A stretch of DNA of 64,000 nt. Origin: Actinoplanes utahensis (lineage in GTDB: Bacteria > Actinomycetota > Actinomycetes > Mycobacteriales > Micromonosporaceae). Shown in pieces: positions 7,274 to 15,754 of the stretch; the stretch's first letter is position 1, and each line of letters begins with the position of its first letter. The translations under genes and the position numbers were made by a program. Under the pieces are notes generated by a model that saw only the letters and a list, made by a program, of their open reading frames with translations, did no database searches and had not been told where the DNA came from. The stretch covers positions 60,703-124,702 of the forward strand of contig NZ_BOMZ01000071.1 of assembly GCF_016862455.1 (NCBI RefSeq), in the 5' to 3' direction.

Positions 7274-8557
7274 GTGTCCACCGTCGCGCTCAAAGACGTC
7301 ACCAAGATCTGGCCGGACGGCACGTTTGCCGTCGACAACGTCAGCCTGGAGGTGCAGGACGGCGAGTTCATGGTCCTGCTCGGCCCGTCCGGCTGCGGGA
7401 AGTCCACCGTGCTCCGGATGATCGCCGGGCTGGAGGACCCCACCGGGGGAGAGATCCTTCTGAACGGCGAACCCGTTCTGGAGTTGCCACCGCGGGACCG
7501 CAGCATCGCCATGGTGTTTCAGGATTTCGCGCTCTATCCGCACATGACCGTCGCGGAGAACATCGGCTTCCCGCTGAAGCTCTCCGGTGTCGAGCCGGCG
7601 CCGCGGCAGGACCGGATCGGCGCCATCGCGGGCGCGCTCGGGATCGGTGAGGTGCTGGGCCGGCGGCCCAGTCAGCTCTCCGGCGGGCAGCGGCAGCGGG
7701 TGGCGATGGGCCGTGCCATGGTGCGCCGGCCGGGGCTGTTCCTGATGGACGAGCCGTTGTCCAACCTCGACAGCGGGTTGCGTGCCGAGCTGCGCGCCGA
7801 GATCACCAGCATGACCCGTGAGCTGGGTGTGACGACCATGTACGTGACGCACGACCAGGCCGAGGCGCTGACCATGGCCGACCGGGTGGCGATCATGCGC
7901 AAGGGCATCCTGCAGGACGTGGGGACGCCCACCGAGGTCTACCGGCGCCCGGCCACGCTGTACGTCGCGGCCTTCCTGGGCTCGCCGAAGATGAACCTGC
8001 TCGAAGCCTCGGTCTACGTGCACCTGGACCAGTACATCGGGCTGAACTTCGGGGAGCAGGCCCTCTACCTGCCGTGGAACGACCCTCGGACGCGGGCGCT
8101 GTCGCGCTATCACGGCGAGCGGATCGTAGTCGGCATCCGGGCGGAGGCGCTCACCCCGGTCACCCCGGACACTCAGGGGCCGGTCTTCCAGGGGCGGATC
8201 CGCTATCTGGAGCACCACGGGCACGAGTCGCTGGCGTACCTGGACATCGGCGCGACCGCGATCGTGGTGGACGAGATCGGCGCCCAGGCGGCGTCGCCGT
8301 CGGGTGGAGGTGGGGCGTTCAAGCGCGTGATCCAGCGGTTGACCGGCTCCGGCGTGCCCGACCCGATGGCCCCGCAGGGTCAGGTCGGGGTGCTCAGCGA
8401 CCCGGGCCGGCACCACCGCAAGCCGGCTGAGCTGTCGGTGCGGCTGGCCCCGTACCCGGCGGTGTCCTCCGGGCACCCGCTGGCCGTCTCGGTCCGTCTG
8501 GACGCGATCCACCTCTTCGACGAGCGGGGGGCCCGGATCGACGTCGGCTGGCGCTGA
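7274..8557 (+). CDS. ugpC: Sugar ABC transporter ATP-binding protein (UgpC/MsiK type)
   Basis: Energises carbohydrate import at the cytoplasmic membrane. In actinobacteria one such ATPase often serves several sugar permeases. Counting from 7274 there is Walker A GPSGCGKST (37-45), a Q-loop VFQDFALYPHMTV, the signature LSGGQRQRV, Walker B LFLMDEPLSNLDS and H-loop YVTHDQ, then the regulatory TOBE/MalK-like domain (GIRAEALTPV). At 427 aa it is longer than usual because of a Gly/Ser-rich insert (about 340-370) within the C-terminal domain. The GTG at 7274 is chosen: GGGAGG (7262-7267) gives 6 nt spacing, whereas the TTG at 7268 abuts it. No permease genes are adjacent, consistent with a shared ATPase. 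Confidence 0.93.
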   Translation: MSTVALKDVTKIWPDGTFAVDNVSLEVQDGEFMVLLGPSGCGKSTVLRMIAGLEDPTGGEILLNGEPVLELPPRDRSIAMVFQDFALYPHMTVAENIGFPLKLSGVEPAPRQDRIGAIAGALGIGEVLGRRPSQLSGGQRQRVAMGRAMVRRPGLFLMDEPLSNLDSGLRAELRAEITSMTRELGVTTMYVTHDQAEALTMADRVAIMRKGILQDVGTPTEVYRRPATLYVAAFLGSPKMNLLEASVYVHLDQYIGLNFGEQALYLPWNDPRTRALSRYHGERIVVGIRAEALTPVTPDTQGPVFQGRIRYLEHHGHESLAYLDIGATAIVVDEIGAQAASPSGGGGAFKRVIQRLTGSGVPDPMAPQGQVGVLSDPGRHHRKPAELSVRLAPYPAVSSGHPLAVSVRLDAIHLFDERGARIDVGWR

Positions 8558-8639
8558 TCGCCCATAAGCCCTTAATGGGACATGCGCCACTTCTGGGCGC
8601 GTTGAACGACGCCTCCCGCCATCGGTCGGCCACAGCGCG

Positions 8640-8645
8640 TAGGCT
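8640..8645 (+). promoter_or_regulatory. -10-like hexamer before the RsbW-like gene
   Basis: TAGGCT ends 8 nt before the GTG at 8654. No Shine-Dalgarno sequence intervenes, so a leaderless or near-leaderless transcript is possible. Confidence 0.3.
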
Positions 8646-8653
8646 GCACGACG

Positions 8654-9136
8654 GTGGAGGACAGGATCGGCCAGAGCGTTCGGGCGGCTCTCGACGGGGA
8701 GCCGAGGCTCGACGCCGCCCCGCCGCGGGAGTGGCCGGTGCTGCTGGACCGGACCTTCGGGCCGGACGACATCACCCTGCTGCGGCACGAGGCGACCGGG
8801 CTGCTGGTGGCGGCGGGGCTCGCCGGTGACCGGCTGGACGGTTACGTGCTGGCCCTCAACGAGGTGATCACCAATGTGGTGCTGCACGCCGGCGGCCAGG
8901 GACGGATCGTCCTCAAGATCGAGGATGGATCGATGTGGTGCGTGGTGACCGATTCCGGTCCCGGCATCCCGGGCGCCTATCTGGACGGCGTGCGCACCCC
9001 GGAGACGTTCCAGGTCGGGGGACGTGGTCTGTGGCTCGCGCACCAGTTGTGCGACGAGGTCACCACGGCCACCGGCCCGATCGGTACCTCGATCGGATTG
9101 CGGATCGCCCTGGGGGGCATCCCGGATTCCCGGTGA
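8654..9136 (+). CDS. ATP-binding anti-sigma-factor-type serine kinase (RsbW-like)
   Basis: A GHKL ATPase of the HATPase_c_2/RsbW type, about 160 aa. It has the N-box ALNEVITNVVLHA, the G1 box VTDSGPGIPG and the G2-like region GGRGLWLAHQLCDEV. Such proteins phosphorylate anti-anti-sigma factors or bind sigma factors. Free-standing copies are abundant in actinobacteria and their partners usually cannot be predicted. No STAS anti-anti-sigma or sigma-B gene is adjacent. It sits between the ABC ATPase and the sugar-phosphate genes. Confidence 0.88.
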   Translation: MEDRIGQSVRAALDGEPRLDAAPPREWPVLLDRTFGPDDITLLRHEATGLLVAAGLAGDRLDGYVLALNEVITNVVLHAGGQGRIVLKIEDGSMWCVVTDSGPGIPGAYLDGVRTPETFQVGGRGLWLAHQLCDEVTTATGPIGTSIGLRIALGGIPDSR

Positions 9137-9215
9137 AACAGCAGGTTGAACGGCATGTAAAGCATCGTGGAAATGTGAAGCCGCCCTTCGCCTCTCGCCG
9201 GCGAGCGTGTCCGGC

Positions 9216-9221
9216 TACATT
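9216..9221 (+). promoter_or_regulatory. -10-like hexamer, possible leaderless start for the phosphoglucomutase gene
   Basis: TACATT ends 6 nt before the GTG at 9228. There is no purine-rich ribosome-binding site, so a leaderless transcript beginning at this GTG is likely. Confidence 0.45.
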
Positions 9222-9227
9222 GGGCGC

Positions 9228-9968
9228 GTGCTCGGACTTCCTTCACAGGTGACCGCTTGCCTTTTCGATCTCGACGGGGTGCTGACGCAGACCGCGCTCG
9301 TGCACAGTGCCGCGTGGAAACAGACGTTCGACGAGTTCCTCGAATCGTGGGCCGAAAAGCATGATCAACTTTTTGTGCCATTCGATTCCGGCACCGACTA
9401 CCACCGATACGTCGACGGCCGTCAGCGTGCTGACGGCGTCCGGACGTTCCTGGCCTCGCGTGCGATCACGCTGCCGGAGGGCGATCTTGACGACACCCCC
9501 GATCGGGAGACCGTCAACGGCATCGGCAATCGCAAGAACATCCTCGTGCTACAGAAGATCAAGGAAGGCGCCGTCCAGGTCTACCCCGGATCGGTGGAGT
9601 ACCTGAAGGCCGCCAAGGCCGCCGGTCTACGCCGTGCGGTCGTGTCGGCGAGCGCCAACTGCAAGGACGTCCTGGAGGCGGCCGGGATCGCCGACCTCCT
9701 GGAGGCCCGGGTGGACGGCGTCGTCGCGCGCGAGCTGGGCATGCCCGGCAAGCCCGCGCCGGACACCTTCCTGCACGGTGCGAAACTGCTCGGCCTCGAG
9801 CCCGCGCAGTGTGCTGTGTTCGAGGACGCTCAGGCGGGCGTGGCCGCCGGGCGGGCCGGCGAGTTCGGCATCGTGATCGGGGTGGACCGGGTCGGTCAGG
9901 CGGAGGCGCTGCGTGAACACGGTGCCGACGTGGTGGTGACAGACCTGTCCGAACTGCTCCCGCAATAA
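9228..9968 (+). CDS. Beta-phosphoglucomutase family HAD hydrolase
   Basis: Predicted to convert beta-glucose 1-phosphate to glucose 6-phosphate in the cytosol. It is a 246-aa HAD protein: DxD motif FDLDGVLTQT (nucleophile and acid/base Asp), cap domain, motif II VVSASA, the Lys of GKPAPD, and motif III FEDAQAGVAAG. The neighbouring GH65 enzyme, 25 bp downstream, would release beta-glucose 1-phosphate if it is a phosphorylase. The pair therefore makes sense as a disaccharide catabolic unit, and the same pairing is known in mycobacteria. The GTG at 9228 is chosen because it aligns with the family N-terminus and the -10-like TACATT. The upstream start at 9207 adds seven residues without support. 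Confidence 0.88.
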   Translation: MLGLPSQVTACLFDLDGVLTQTALVHSAAWKQTFDEFLESWAEKHDQLFVPFDSGTDYHRYVDGRQRADGVRTFLASRAITLPEGDLDDTPDRETVNGIGNRKNILVLQKIKEGAVQVYPGSVEYLKAAKAAGLRRAVVSASANCKDVLEAAGIADLLEARVDGVVARELGMPGKPAPDTFLHGAKLLGLEPAQCAVFEDAQAGVAAGRAGEFGIVIGVDRVGQAEALREHGADVVVTDLSELLPQ

Positions 9969-9993
9969 AGACTCAGTTACGAGAGGCACGACC

Positions 9994-12357
9994 GTGATCC
10001 GTGAACGGGCCTACCCCGTCGACCCTTGGCATATCCGGGAGACCCGGCTCGATCTGGACCTGCTGGCCCAGTCCGAGTCGGTGTTCGCGCTCTCCAACGG
10101 CCACATCGGGATACGCGGAAACCTGGACGAGGGCGAGCCGCACGGCCTTCCCGGCAGCTATCTGAACTCGTTCTACGAGCTGCGCCCGCTGCCGCACGCG
10201 GAGGCGGGGTACGGCTTCCCCGAGTCCGGCCAGACCATGGTCAACGTCACCAACGCCAAGCTCATGCGCCTGCTCGTCGACGATGAGCCGTTCGACGTAC
10301 GGTACGGCGAGCTGCTGTCGCACGAGCGGTGCCTGGATCTGCGGGCCGGCCTGCTGGAGCGGGTCGTCGAGTGGGTGTCGCCGTCGGGCAAGGGCGTCCG
10401 GGTTCGGACCATCCGGCTGGTCTCCTTCACCCAGCGCGCGGTCGTCGCGTTCCTCTACGAGGTGGAGCCGCTCCACGAGTCGACCCGCCTGATCCTGCAG
10501 TCGGAGCTGGTCGCCAACGAGCAGCTGCCGCCGATGAGCAAGGACCCGCGCGTCGCCGCGGTGCTGGACCGGCCGTTGCAGGCCGAGGAGATGCTGGAGC
10601 AGCGGACCGGCGGCATCCTGGTGCACCGGACCAAGGCCAGCGACCTGCGGATGGCCGCGGCCATGGAGCACTCGGTGGAGACGCCGGGGCGCCACGCCAT
10701 CACCACCGAGGGGCACCCCGACTGGCTGCGCACCACTGTCGCCTGCCGGCTGGAGCCGGGCCAGAAACTGCGGGTGGTCAAACTCGCGGCGTACGGGTGG
10801 TCCAGCATGCGCTCGCTGCCCGCGTTGCGGGACCAGGTCGGCGCGGCGCTGGCCAGTGCCCGCCTGGACGGCTGGGAGGGTCTGGTCCAGCAGCAGCGGG
10901 AGTTCCTGGACGGGTTCTGGGACCACTCGGACGTCAAGGTCGAGGGCGACCCGGAGGTGCAGCAGGCGGTCCGGTTCGGCCTGTTCCACACGTTGCAGGC
11001 CGGCGCCCGTGCCGAGCAGCGCCCGATCGGCTCCAAGGGCCTCACCGGCCCGGGGTACGACGGTCACACGTTCTGGGACGCCGAGACGTTCGTGCTGCCC
11101 GCGCTGACCTACACCCAGCCCTCCGCGGCGGCCGACGTGCTGCGCTGGCGGCATTCGACGCTGGATCTGGCCCGGGAGCGGGCGCAGACCCTCGGCCTGC
11201 AGGGCGCCGCGTTCCCGTGGCGGACCATTCGGGGCCAGGAGTGCTCGGGCTACTGGCCGGCCGGCACGGCGGGTTTCCACATCGCCGCCGACATCGCCGA
11301 CGCGGTCCGGCGTTACGTCCAGGCCACCGCCGACTACGACTTCGAGCGTGAGGTCGGGTTGGAGCTGCTTGTCGAGACGGCCCGGTTGTGGCGGTCGCTG
11401 GGGCATCACGACCGGCACGGGCGTTTCCACATCGACGGCGTCACCGGCCCGGACGAGTACACCGCGGTGGTGAACGACAACGTCTACACCAACCTGATGG
11501 CGCAGCAGAACCTGATGGCCGCGGTGGACGCCTGCAAGCGCCACCCCGACCTGAGCCGCAAGTTCGGTGTCGACGACGAGGAGACGGCGTCGTGGCGGGA
11601 CGCGGCGGCGGCCGTGCACATCCCGTACGACAAGGAGCTCGGTGTCCACCAGCAGTGCGAGGGGTTCACCCGGCTGCAGGAGTGGGACTTCGAGAACACC
11701 CCGCCGGAGGGGTACCCGCTGCTGCTGAACTTCCCGTACTTCGACCTGTACCGCAAGCAGGTGATCAAGCAGGCCGACCTGGTGATGGCGATGTACATCA
11801 GGGGTGACGCGTTCACGCCGGAGGAGAAGGCGCGCAACTTCGCCTACTACGACGCCCGGACCGTACGGGACTCGTCGCTCTCCGCCTGCATCCAGGCCGT
11901 CCTGGCGGCCGAGACCGGGCATCTCGAGCTGGCCCACGACTACCTGGGCGAAGCCGCCCTGATGGACCTGCACGACCTGCACCAGAACTCCCGCGACGGC
12001 GTGCACGTGGCCTCGCTGGCCGGCACCTGGATCTCGCTGGTCGCCGGCCTCGGCGGCATGCGCGACTACAACGGGCAGCTGAGCTTCGCCCCGCGCCTGC
12101 CCAGCCGGATCAACAACCTGGAGTTCTCGCTGCTCTGGCGGGGGCTGCGGCTGCGGGTGAACGTGACCTCCGACGAGGTCACGTACTCGCTGCGCAACGG
12201 TGGCGGGCAGGCCCGGCTCACCCTGCTGCATCACGGCAAGGAGCTCGAGGTGACCCAGGTGCGCCCGGTGACCATGCCGATCCCGGGCCCGGTCCCGGCC
12301 GGCCCGGCGCCGGCGCAGCCGCACGGCCGCGCGCCGGTCCGGAGAGCGGTGCACTGA
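9994..12357 (+). CDS. Glycoside hydrolase family 65 protein (disaccharide phosphorylase-like)
   Basis: A 787-aa cytosolic GH65 enzyme of the maltose/trehalose/kojibiose phosphorylase superfamily. It has an N-terminal beta-sandwich domain (ALSNGHIGIRGNLDEG), a linker, an (alpha/alpha)6-barrel and a C-terminal beta domain. Barrel motifs include GPGYDGHTFWDAETFVLP and AAFPWRTI. TGPDEYTAVVNDNVYTN contains the general acid, Glu488. The phosphate-binding region includes HDLHQNSRDGVHVASLAGTW-like sequence. Phosphorolysis would give beta-glucose 1-phosphate for the upstream phosphoglucomutase. Hydrolysis cannot be excluded. The GTG start has GAGAGG 7 nt upstream. A 34-nt palindromic terminator lies 14 nt after the stop. 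Confidence 0.93.
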   Translation: MIRERAYPVDPWHIRETRLDLDLLAQSESVFALSNGHIGIRGNLDEGEPHGLPGSYLNSFYELRPLPHAEAGYGFPESGQTMVNVTNAKLMRLLVDDEPFDVRYGELLSHERCLDLRAGLLERVVEWVSPSGKGVRVRTIRLVSFTQRAVVAFLYEVEPLHESTRLILQSELVANEQLPPMSKDPRVAAVLDRPLQAEEMLEQRTGGILVHRTKASDLRMAAAMEHSVETPGRHAITTEGHPDWLRTTVACRLEPGQKLRVVKLAAYGWSSMRSLPALRDQVGAALASARLDGWEGLVQQQREFLDGFWDHSDVKVEGDPEVQQAVRFGLFHTLQAGARAEQRPIGSKGLTGPGYDGHTFWDAETFVLPALTYTQPSAAADVLRWRHSTLDLARERAQTLGLQGAAFPWRTIRGQECSGYWPAGTAGFHIAADIADAVRRYVQATADYDFEREVGLELLVETARLWRSLGHHDRHGRFHIDGVTGPDEYTAVVNDNVYTNLMAQQNLMAAVDACKRHPDLSRKFGVDDEETASWRDAAAAVHIPYDKELGVHQQCEGFTRLQEWDFENTPPEGYPLLLNFPYFDLYRKQVIKQADLVMAMYIRGDAFTPEEKARNFAYYDARTVRDSSLSACIQAVLAAETGHLELAHDYLGEAALMDLHDLHQNSRDGVHVASLAGTWISLVAGLGGMRDYNGQLSFAPRLPSRINNLEFSLLWRGLRLRVNVTSDEVTYSLRNGGGQARLTLLHHGKELEVTQVRPVTMPIPGPVPAGPAPAQPHGRAPVRRAVH

Positions 12358-12371
12358 ACGAGGGCATGCGA

Positions 12372-12405
12372 AACGGCCCCCGCCCTGATCAGGGCGGGGG
12401 CCGTT
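12372..12405. terminator. Palindromic transcription terminator between convergent genes
   Basis: A perfect 15-bp stem (AACGGCCCCCGCCCT paired with AGGGCGGGGGCCGTT) encloses a GATC loop. It lies between the GH65 stop (+) and the stop of the convergent secreted protein gene (-), so it can serve both strands. No long T-tract follows, as is common in high-GC actinobacteria. Confidence 0.85.
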
Positions 12406-12425
12406 CTCGTCGAGCGAGTCTCTGT

Positions 12426-13442
12426 CTAGAGCATCGAGACGTGTACGTGGTCGGTGTGGGCGCTGACCCCGTGGTACGCCTTCCAGCCCGATGCGGGGAA
12501 CCAGATCTGCTTGTTCCAGATCACGTAGTAGATGCCGAGGTTGTCGGCGTTACGGACCAGGAACGCCATCAGGTCGTTGCCGTACTTGAATTCCTTGTCG
12601 GTGTCGTAGACCGAGAATCCACTCTTCTGCAGCGACCAGTCACAGGCCCGGCCCTTGGGGTGCTCGTACGGCCCGCCGGGGCGATAGCAGTTCACGAACA
12701 TGTCGAAGCCGGCCTTCTTGACCTGCTTGTACATGTGCAGCGTGCGCTTGGTGACACAACCGCCGTTGAGCGGGTCCTCCTCGGTGCATCCCTCGGGGGA
12801 GAAGCCGCCGCTGGAGTTGCGCGGCGCGGGGGCCGCCTCCGGCGAGTCCGCCACGACGAAGCCCTTGGTGACGCTCTTGCCGCCGACCAGAGCCAGCGCC
12901 TTGTCGGCCGACTCCTTCTGCTTCTTCATCACGGACATGTCCTGCTGCTGCTGTTTGACCTCGGCGTCCATCCGGGCCTTGCTCTCGGCGATCTCGGTGA
13001 TCACCGCATTGAGCTCGCGCAGCTTGGTGTCGTGCAGCCGGTTGATCTCCTCGAGGGAGACGGCCTTGTTGAAGAAGTCACCGGAGTCCGACGAGCTGAG
13101 CAGGTAGCTGAGCGTGCTCACATCGCCGGTCATGTACTGCTCTTTGGCGATCCGGTCGACCTCGGGAATGAGCTGGTTGCGCCGGGCCTCGGCCGCCTTG
13201 ATCTGGGAGGCGAGCTGAGACTGGGTCTTCGTGGACTTCGCCACCGCGTTCTTCGCCGCGACGAAGCGCCGGTTGGTCGACTCGATCACCTCGTTGAGGG
13301 TCGCGTCCTCGTCCTGCTCAGTGGCGGTGGACGAGGAGCCGCCGGGCTCGGCCGAGGCCGGAGTCGCGGGCGCCACGAACATCGCGGCAGCCACCAGCGG
13401 CGCCAGGGCGTGTATCAGCCACCGGCGGGGACTTGCTGTCAT
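12426..13442 (-). CDS. Secreted coiled-coil protein with C-terminal peptidase-M15-like domain, copy 1
   Basis: A 338-aa exported protein. An N-terminal Sec signal ends near PASA-EP. Residues about 45-200 form a long coiled coil with KQQQQDMSVMKKQKESADKA-like heptads. A short acidic/Pro linker follows, then a C-terminal domain of about 115 aa with two Cys pairs and the motif EHPKGRACDW. It ends HTDHVHVSML. The His/Asp arrangement (HPxGRACD, HxDHVH) resembles D,D-carboxypeptidase-like zinc sites, so a cell-wall role is likely but unproven. The ATG at 13442 is preferred: GGAAGGAA lies about 9 nt upstream, as in the paralogue, while the GTG at 13463 precedes this element. It sits behind a ydaO-type riboswitch. 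Confidence 0.85.
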   Translation of the reverse strand: MTASPRRWLIHALAPLVAAAMFVAPATPASAEPGGSSSTATEQDEDATLNEVIESTNRRFVAAKNAVAKSTKTQSQLASQIKAAEARRNQLIPEVDRIAKEQYMTGDVSTLSYLLSSSDSGDFFNKAVSLEEINRLHDTKLRELNAVITEIAESKARMDAEVKQQQQDMSVMKKQKESADKALALVGGKSVTKGFVVADSPEAAPAPRNSSGGFSPEGCTEEDPLNGGCVTKRTLHMYKQVKKAGFDMFVNCYRPGGPYEHPKGRACDWSLQKSGFSVYDTDKEFKYGNDLMAFLVRNADNLGIYYVIWNKQIWFPASGWKAYHGVSAHTDHVHVSML

Positions 13443-13454
13443 CAACAGTTCCTT

Positions 13455-13612
13455 CCGTCGCACCGCCGACCGAGTTAGCTGACGGGTTCGGGACGGAAGC
13501 GATCCCTACCGCAAACTGCGGATTCACCCCAGTGACCTGGTTCCCCGGCTCGCCTTTCACAGCGATTGGGCGGCGGCCTGCCGGCAACTCGGGGGCGGTG
13601 CCGTCCTGGCAG
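13455..13612 (-). promoter_or_regulatory. ydaO/yuaA-type c-di-AMP riboswitch, copy 1
   Basis: Read on the minus strand, this leader carries the conserved blocks of the actinobacterial ydaO motif in order: GGCGAGCCGGGG, CTGGGGTGAATCCGC (13518-13532), CGGTAGGGA (13503-13511) and CCCGAACCCGTCAGCTAAC (13474-13492). It ends next to the Shine-Dalgarno of the 12426-13442 gene. The class binds cyclic di-AMP and in actinobacteria commonly controls cell-wall hydrolases. Boundaries are approximate. The same blocks recur in the divergent leader at 13770-13918. Confidence 0.88.
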
Positions 13613-13769
13613 GACCGGCGGTCAGTTTACCCGAGATATCGCCGTGGATCAGACCCGCGGAACCGCGAAAAGTGTTACCTTGCAACCACTTTCTGTAATT
13701 GCTGTCACTACTCGTGGTGAGGCCGTCGCGGGACGTACAAGAACTGTCGATCCGTCGATCGCTTCGGTA

Positions 13770-13918
13770 TGGTCGTTGCGGTTCCGCATGGGAACCGCCG
13801 CCTAATCGTCACCATCGGCGAGCCGGGGATCCAATTCACACTGGGGTGAATCCGCGACCCAGCGGTAGGGATTTTCCTTCGTCCCGAACCCGTCAGCTAA
13901 CCCGGCCGGCGGCCGACG
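13770..13918 (+). promoter_or_regulatory. ydaO/yuaA-type c-di-AMP riboswitch, copy 2
   Basis: The plus-strand leader of the 13932 gene begins with a hairpin (CGGTTCC/GGAACCG, about 13779-13798). It then has GGCGAGCCGGGG, CTGGGGTGAATCCGC (13841-13855), CGGTAGGGA (13863-13871) and CCCGAACCCGTCAGCTAAC (13883-13901), and ends at the GGAAGG Shine-Dalgarno. All conserved ydaO blocks are present in order. The extreme 5' boundary is approximate. Confidence 0.9.
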
Positions 13919-13931
13919 GAAGGAAATGCCT

Positions 13932-14960
13932 GTGCTGCAGTTCACTGCGCGGCGATTAGCGGCGTTGCTGGCGCTGCTGGTCACCGCGTGCGGATTGGCC
14001 GTCGCCGCGACGCCGGCCACCGCGGCCCCCCGGCCGCTCGCCGCCCCCGGTGACTCCGGGGACGACGGCGAGGGTGGCTCCGCCGCCCTGATCGAACGAC
14101 TCGAGAAGGCCTCCAGCGGCTTCGTGGAGGCACAGAAGAAGCTGAAGGCCTCGAAGGCTCAGCAGGTCAAGCTGGCCGCGGAGGTCAAGCGTCTGGACGC
14201 CGCGATCGGGCCCCAGCAGAAGACGCTCGACATGATCGCGAGCCAGGCGTACGCGGCGGGCCGGGCCGGCCCGATGGCGGCGCTGCTCAGCGCGGACTCG
14301 CCCGAGGGCTTCATGGACCGGGCCGAGACGCTGGCCACCATCGCGGCCGATCAGAACAAGGCGATCCAGGACCTCAAGAGCACCCGCGAGGCCCAGCAGA
14401 AGGCCAAGAGCGCCATCGACATCACCGTCCGGGACCAGCAGAAGCAGGTCACCGTGATGGCGAAGCAGAAGACCGCCGCCGAGGCCGCCCTCAAGGCAGC
14501 CAACCAGGGCGCCGCCGCCAGCTCCTCGTCGGACGGCGGAAGCAGCCCCGACGCGGCCCCCGGGCCGGGCGGATCCGGCTGCAGCAAGGAAGACCCGACC
14601 GGCACCGGCGGCTGTGTCACGCCGACCCTGCTGCACGCCTACAACGAGGCTCGTGCGGACGGCTTCACCCGCTACACGAAGTGCTGGCGGACGCAGAACA
14701 GCGGTGAGCACCCCAAGGGCCGGGCGTGCGACTTCTCCTCGGAGAAGGGCACCTTCGGCGGCGACGCCACCGGCTCGGACAAGGTTTACGGCGACAACCT
14801 GGCGAACTACTTCATCAACAACGCCGAGAATCTCGACGTGCTCTACGTGATCTGGTACCGGCGGATCTGGCTGCCGAGCAGTGGCTGGAAGTCGTACAGC
14901 GGGGCGGGCGGAGACCCGTCCAGCGACCACACCAACCACGTGCACCTGTCGGTCAACTAG
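13932..14960 (+). CDS. Secreted coiled-coil protein with C-terminal peptidase-M15-like domain, copy 2
   Basis: Paralogue of the 12426-13442 product with the same layout: a signal peptide ending near ATPATA-AP, a long coiled coil (residues about 50-190), a Ser/Gly/Pro linker, and a Cys-containing C-terminal domain. The C-terminal domain has CWRTQNSGEHPKGRACDFS, YVIWYRRIWLPSSGWKSY and DHTNHVHLSVN. The shared HPKGRACD and HVH motifs suggest a common metal-dependent or peptidoglycan-binding function. The GTG at 13932 is preferred because the spacing from GGAAGG matches the other copy. An ATG at 13926 overlaps the ribosome-binding site. It is divergent from copy 1, each gene behind its own c-di-AMP riboswitch. 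It is convergent with the exporter ATPase gene 23 bp downstream. Confidence 0.86.
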   Translation: MLQFTARRLAALLALLVTACGLAVAATPATAAPRPLAAPGDSGDDGEGGSAALIERLEKASSGFVEAQKKLKASKAQQVKLAAEVKRLDAAIGPQQKTLDMIASQAYAAGRAGPMAALLSADSPEGFMDRAETLATIAADQNKAIQDLKSTREAQQKAKSAIDITVRDQQKQVTVMAKQKTAAEAALKAANQGAAASSSSDGGSSPDAAPGPGGSGCSKEDPTGTGGCVTPTLLHAYNEARADGFTRYTKCWRTQNSGEHPKGRACDFSSEKGTFGGDATGSDKVYGDNLANYFINNAENLDVLYVIWYRRIWLPSSGWKSYSGAGGDPSSDHTNHVHLSVN

Positions 14961-14983
14961 ACCCGCCGGGCGGAGTACGGGGC

Positions 14984-15754
14984 CTACCTGCGGGAGAAGG
15001 CCTCGTACTCCTTCATCACATCGGCGGTCGGGCCGTCGGCGCGGATCGAGCCGGCCTCCAGCCAGATGCACCGCTCGCAGGTGTCCCGGATCGACTGCTC
15101 GCTGTGGCTGACCAGGAAGACCGTGCCGGCCTGGGCGCGCAGCTCACGGACCCGAGCCTCACTGCGCTTGCGGAAACTGGCGTCACCGGTCGCCAGCGCC
15201 TCGTCGATCAGCAGCACGTCGTGCTGCTTGGCGGCGGCGATGGAGAACCGCAGCCGGGCGGACATGCCGGACGAGTAGGTCCGCATCGGCAGGGACGAGA
15301 AGTCGCCCTTCTCGTTGATGCCGGAGAACTCGATGATCTCGTCCTTCTTCGCCTTCACCTCGGCCGGCGACATGCCCATCGCGAGGCAGCCCAGCTCGAC
15401 GTTCTGGTCGCCGGGCAGCTCGTTCATCAGTGCCGCGTTCACACCCAGCAGGGACGGCTGGCCGGCGGCGTAGATCCCGCCCCGGGAAACCGGCAGCAGG
15501 CCGGCGACCGCGCGCAGCAGGGTGGACTTGCCGGAGCCGTTGGTGCCGATCAGGCCGATCGCCTCGCCGCGGTAGGCGACGAAGCTGACGCCCTTGACCG
15601 CGTGCACCTCACGGATGTTGCTGTTCTTGGTCCGCGTCGCGATGCGCTTGAAGCTCGCCAGCGGGCTGTTGCCGGCGCCGGGCCCCTGCAGGACGCGGTA
15701 GATGATGTGGGCGTCATCGGCGATGACGGTGGGGACGCGCTCGTTGTCAGCCAC
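14984..15754 (-). CDS. Polysaccharide/teichoic acid ABC exporter, ATP-binding subunit (Wzt/TagH type)
   Basis: Hydrolyses ATP to drive export of a lipid-linked polysaccharide across the membrane with the adjacent permease. It is 256 aa with a late Walker A, GTNGSGKSTLLRAVAG, typical of this subfamily. Other motifs are the signature YSSGMSARLRFSIAAA, Walker B DVLLIDEALATGD and H-loop VFLVSHSE. It lacks the C-terminal sugar-binding extension of O-antigen Wzt proteins, resembling TagH/TarH. The GTG at 15754 follows GAGAAGGG at 9 nt and overlaps the permease stop by 8 nt, so translation is coupled. An alternative GTG at 15775 lies further inside the permease gene. Confidence 0.92.
   Translation of the reverse strand: MADNERVPTVIADDAHIIYRVLQGPGAGNSPLASFKRIATRTKNSNIREVHAVKGVSFVAYRGEAIGLIGTNGSGKSTLLRAVAGLLPVSRGGIYAAGQPSLLGVNAALMNELPGDQNVELGCLAMGMSPAEVKAKKDEIIEFSGINEKGDFSSLPMRTYSSGMSARLRFSIAAAKQHDVLLIDEALATGDASFRKRSEARVRELRAQAGTVFLVSHSEQSIRDTCERCIWLEAGSIRADGPTADVMKEYEAFSRR

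Noticed and set aside
9973..12354. A 793-codon open frame antisense to the GH65 gene
   Set aside because: It mirrors the GH65 gene exactly, is rich in Arg, Gly, Val and Gln, and has no recognisable motif. Open antisense frames are expected from strong third-position G/C bias.
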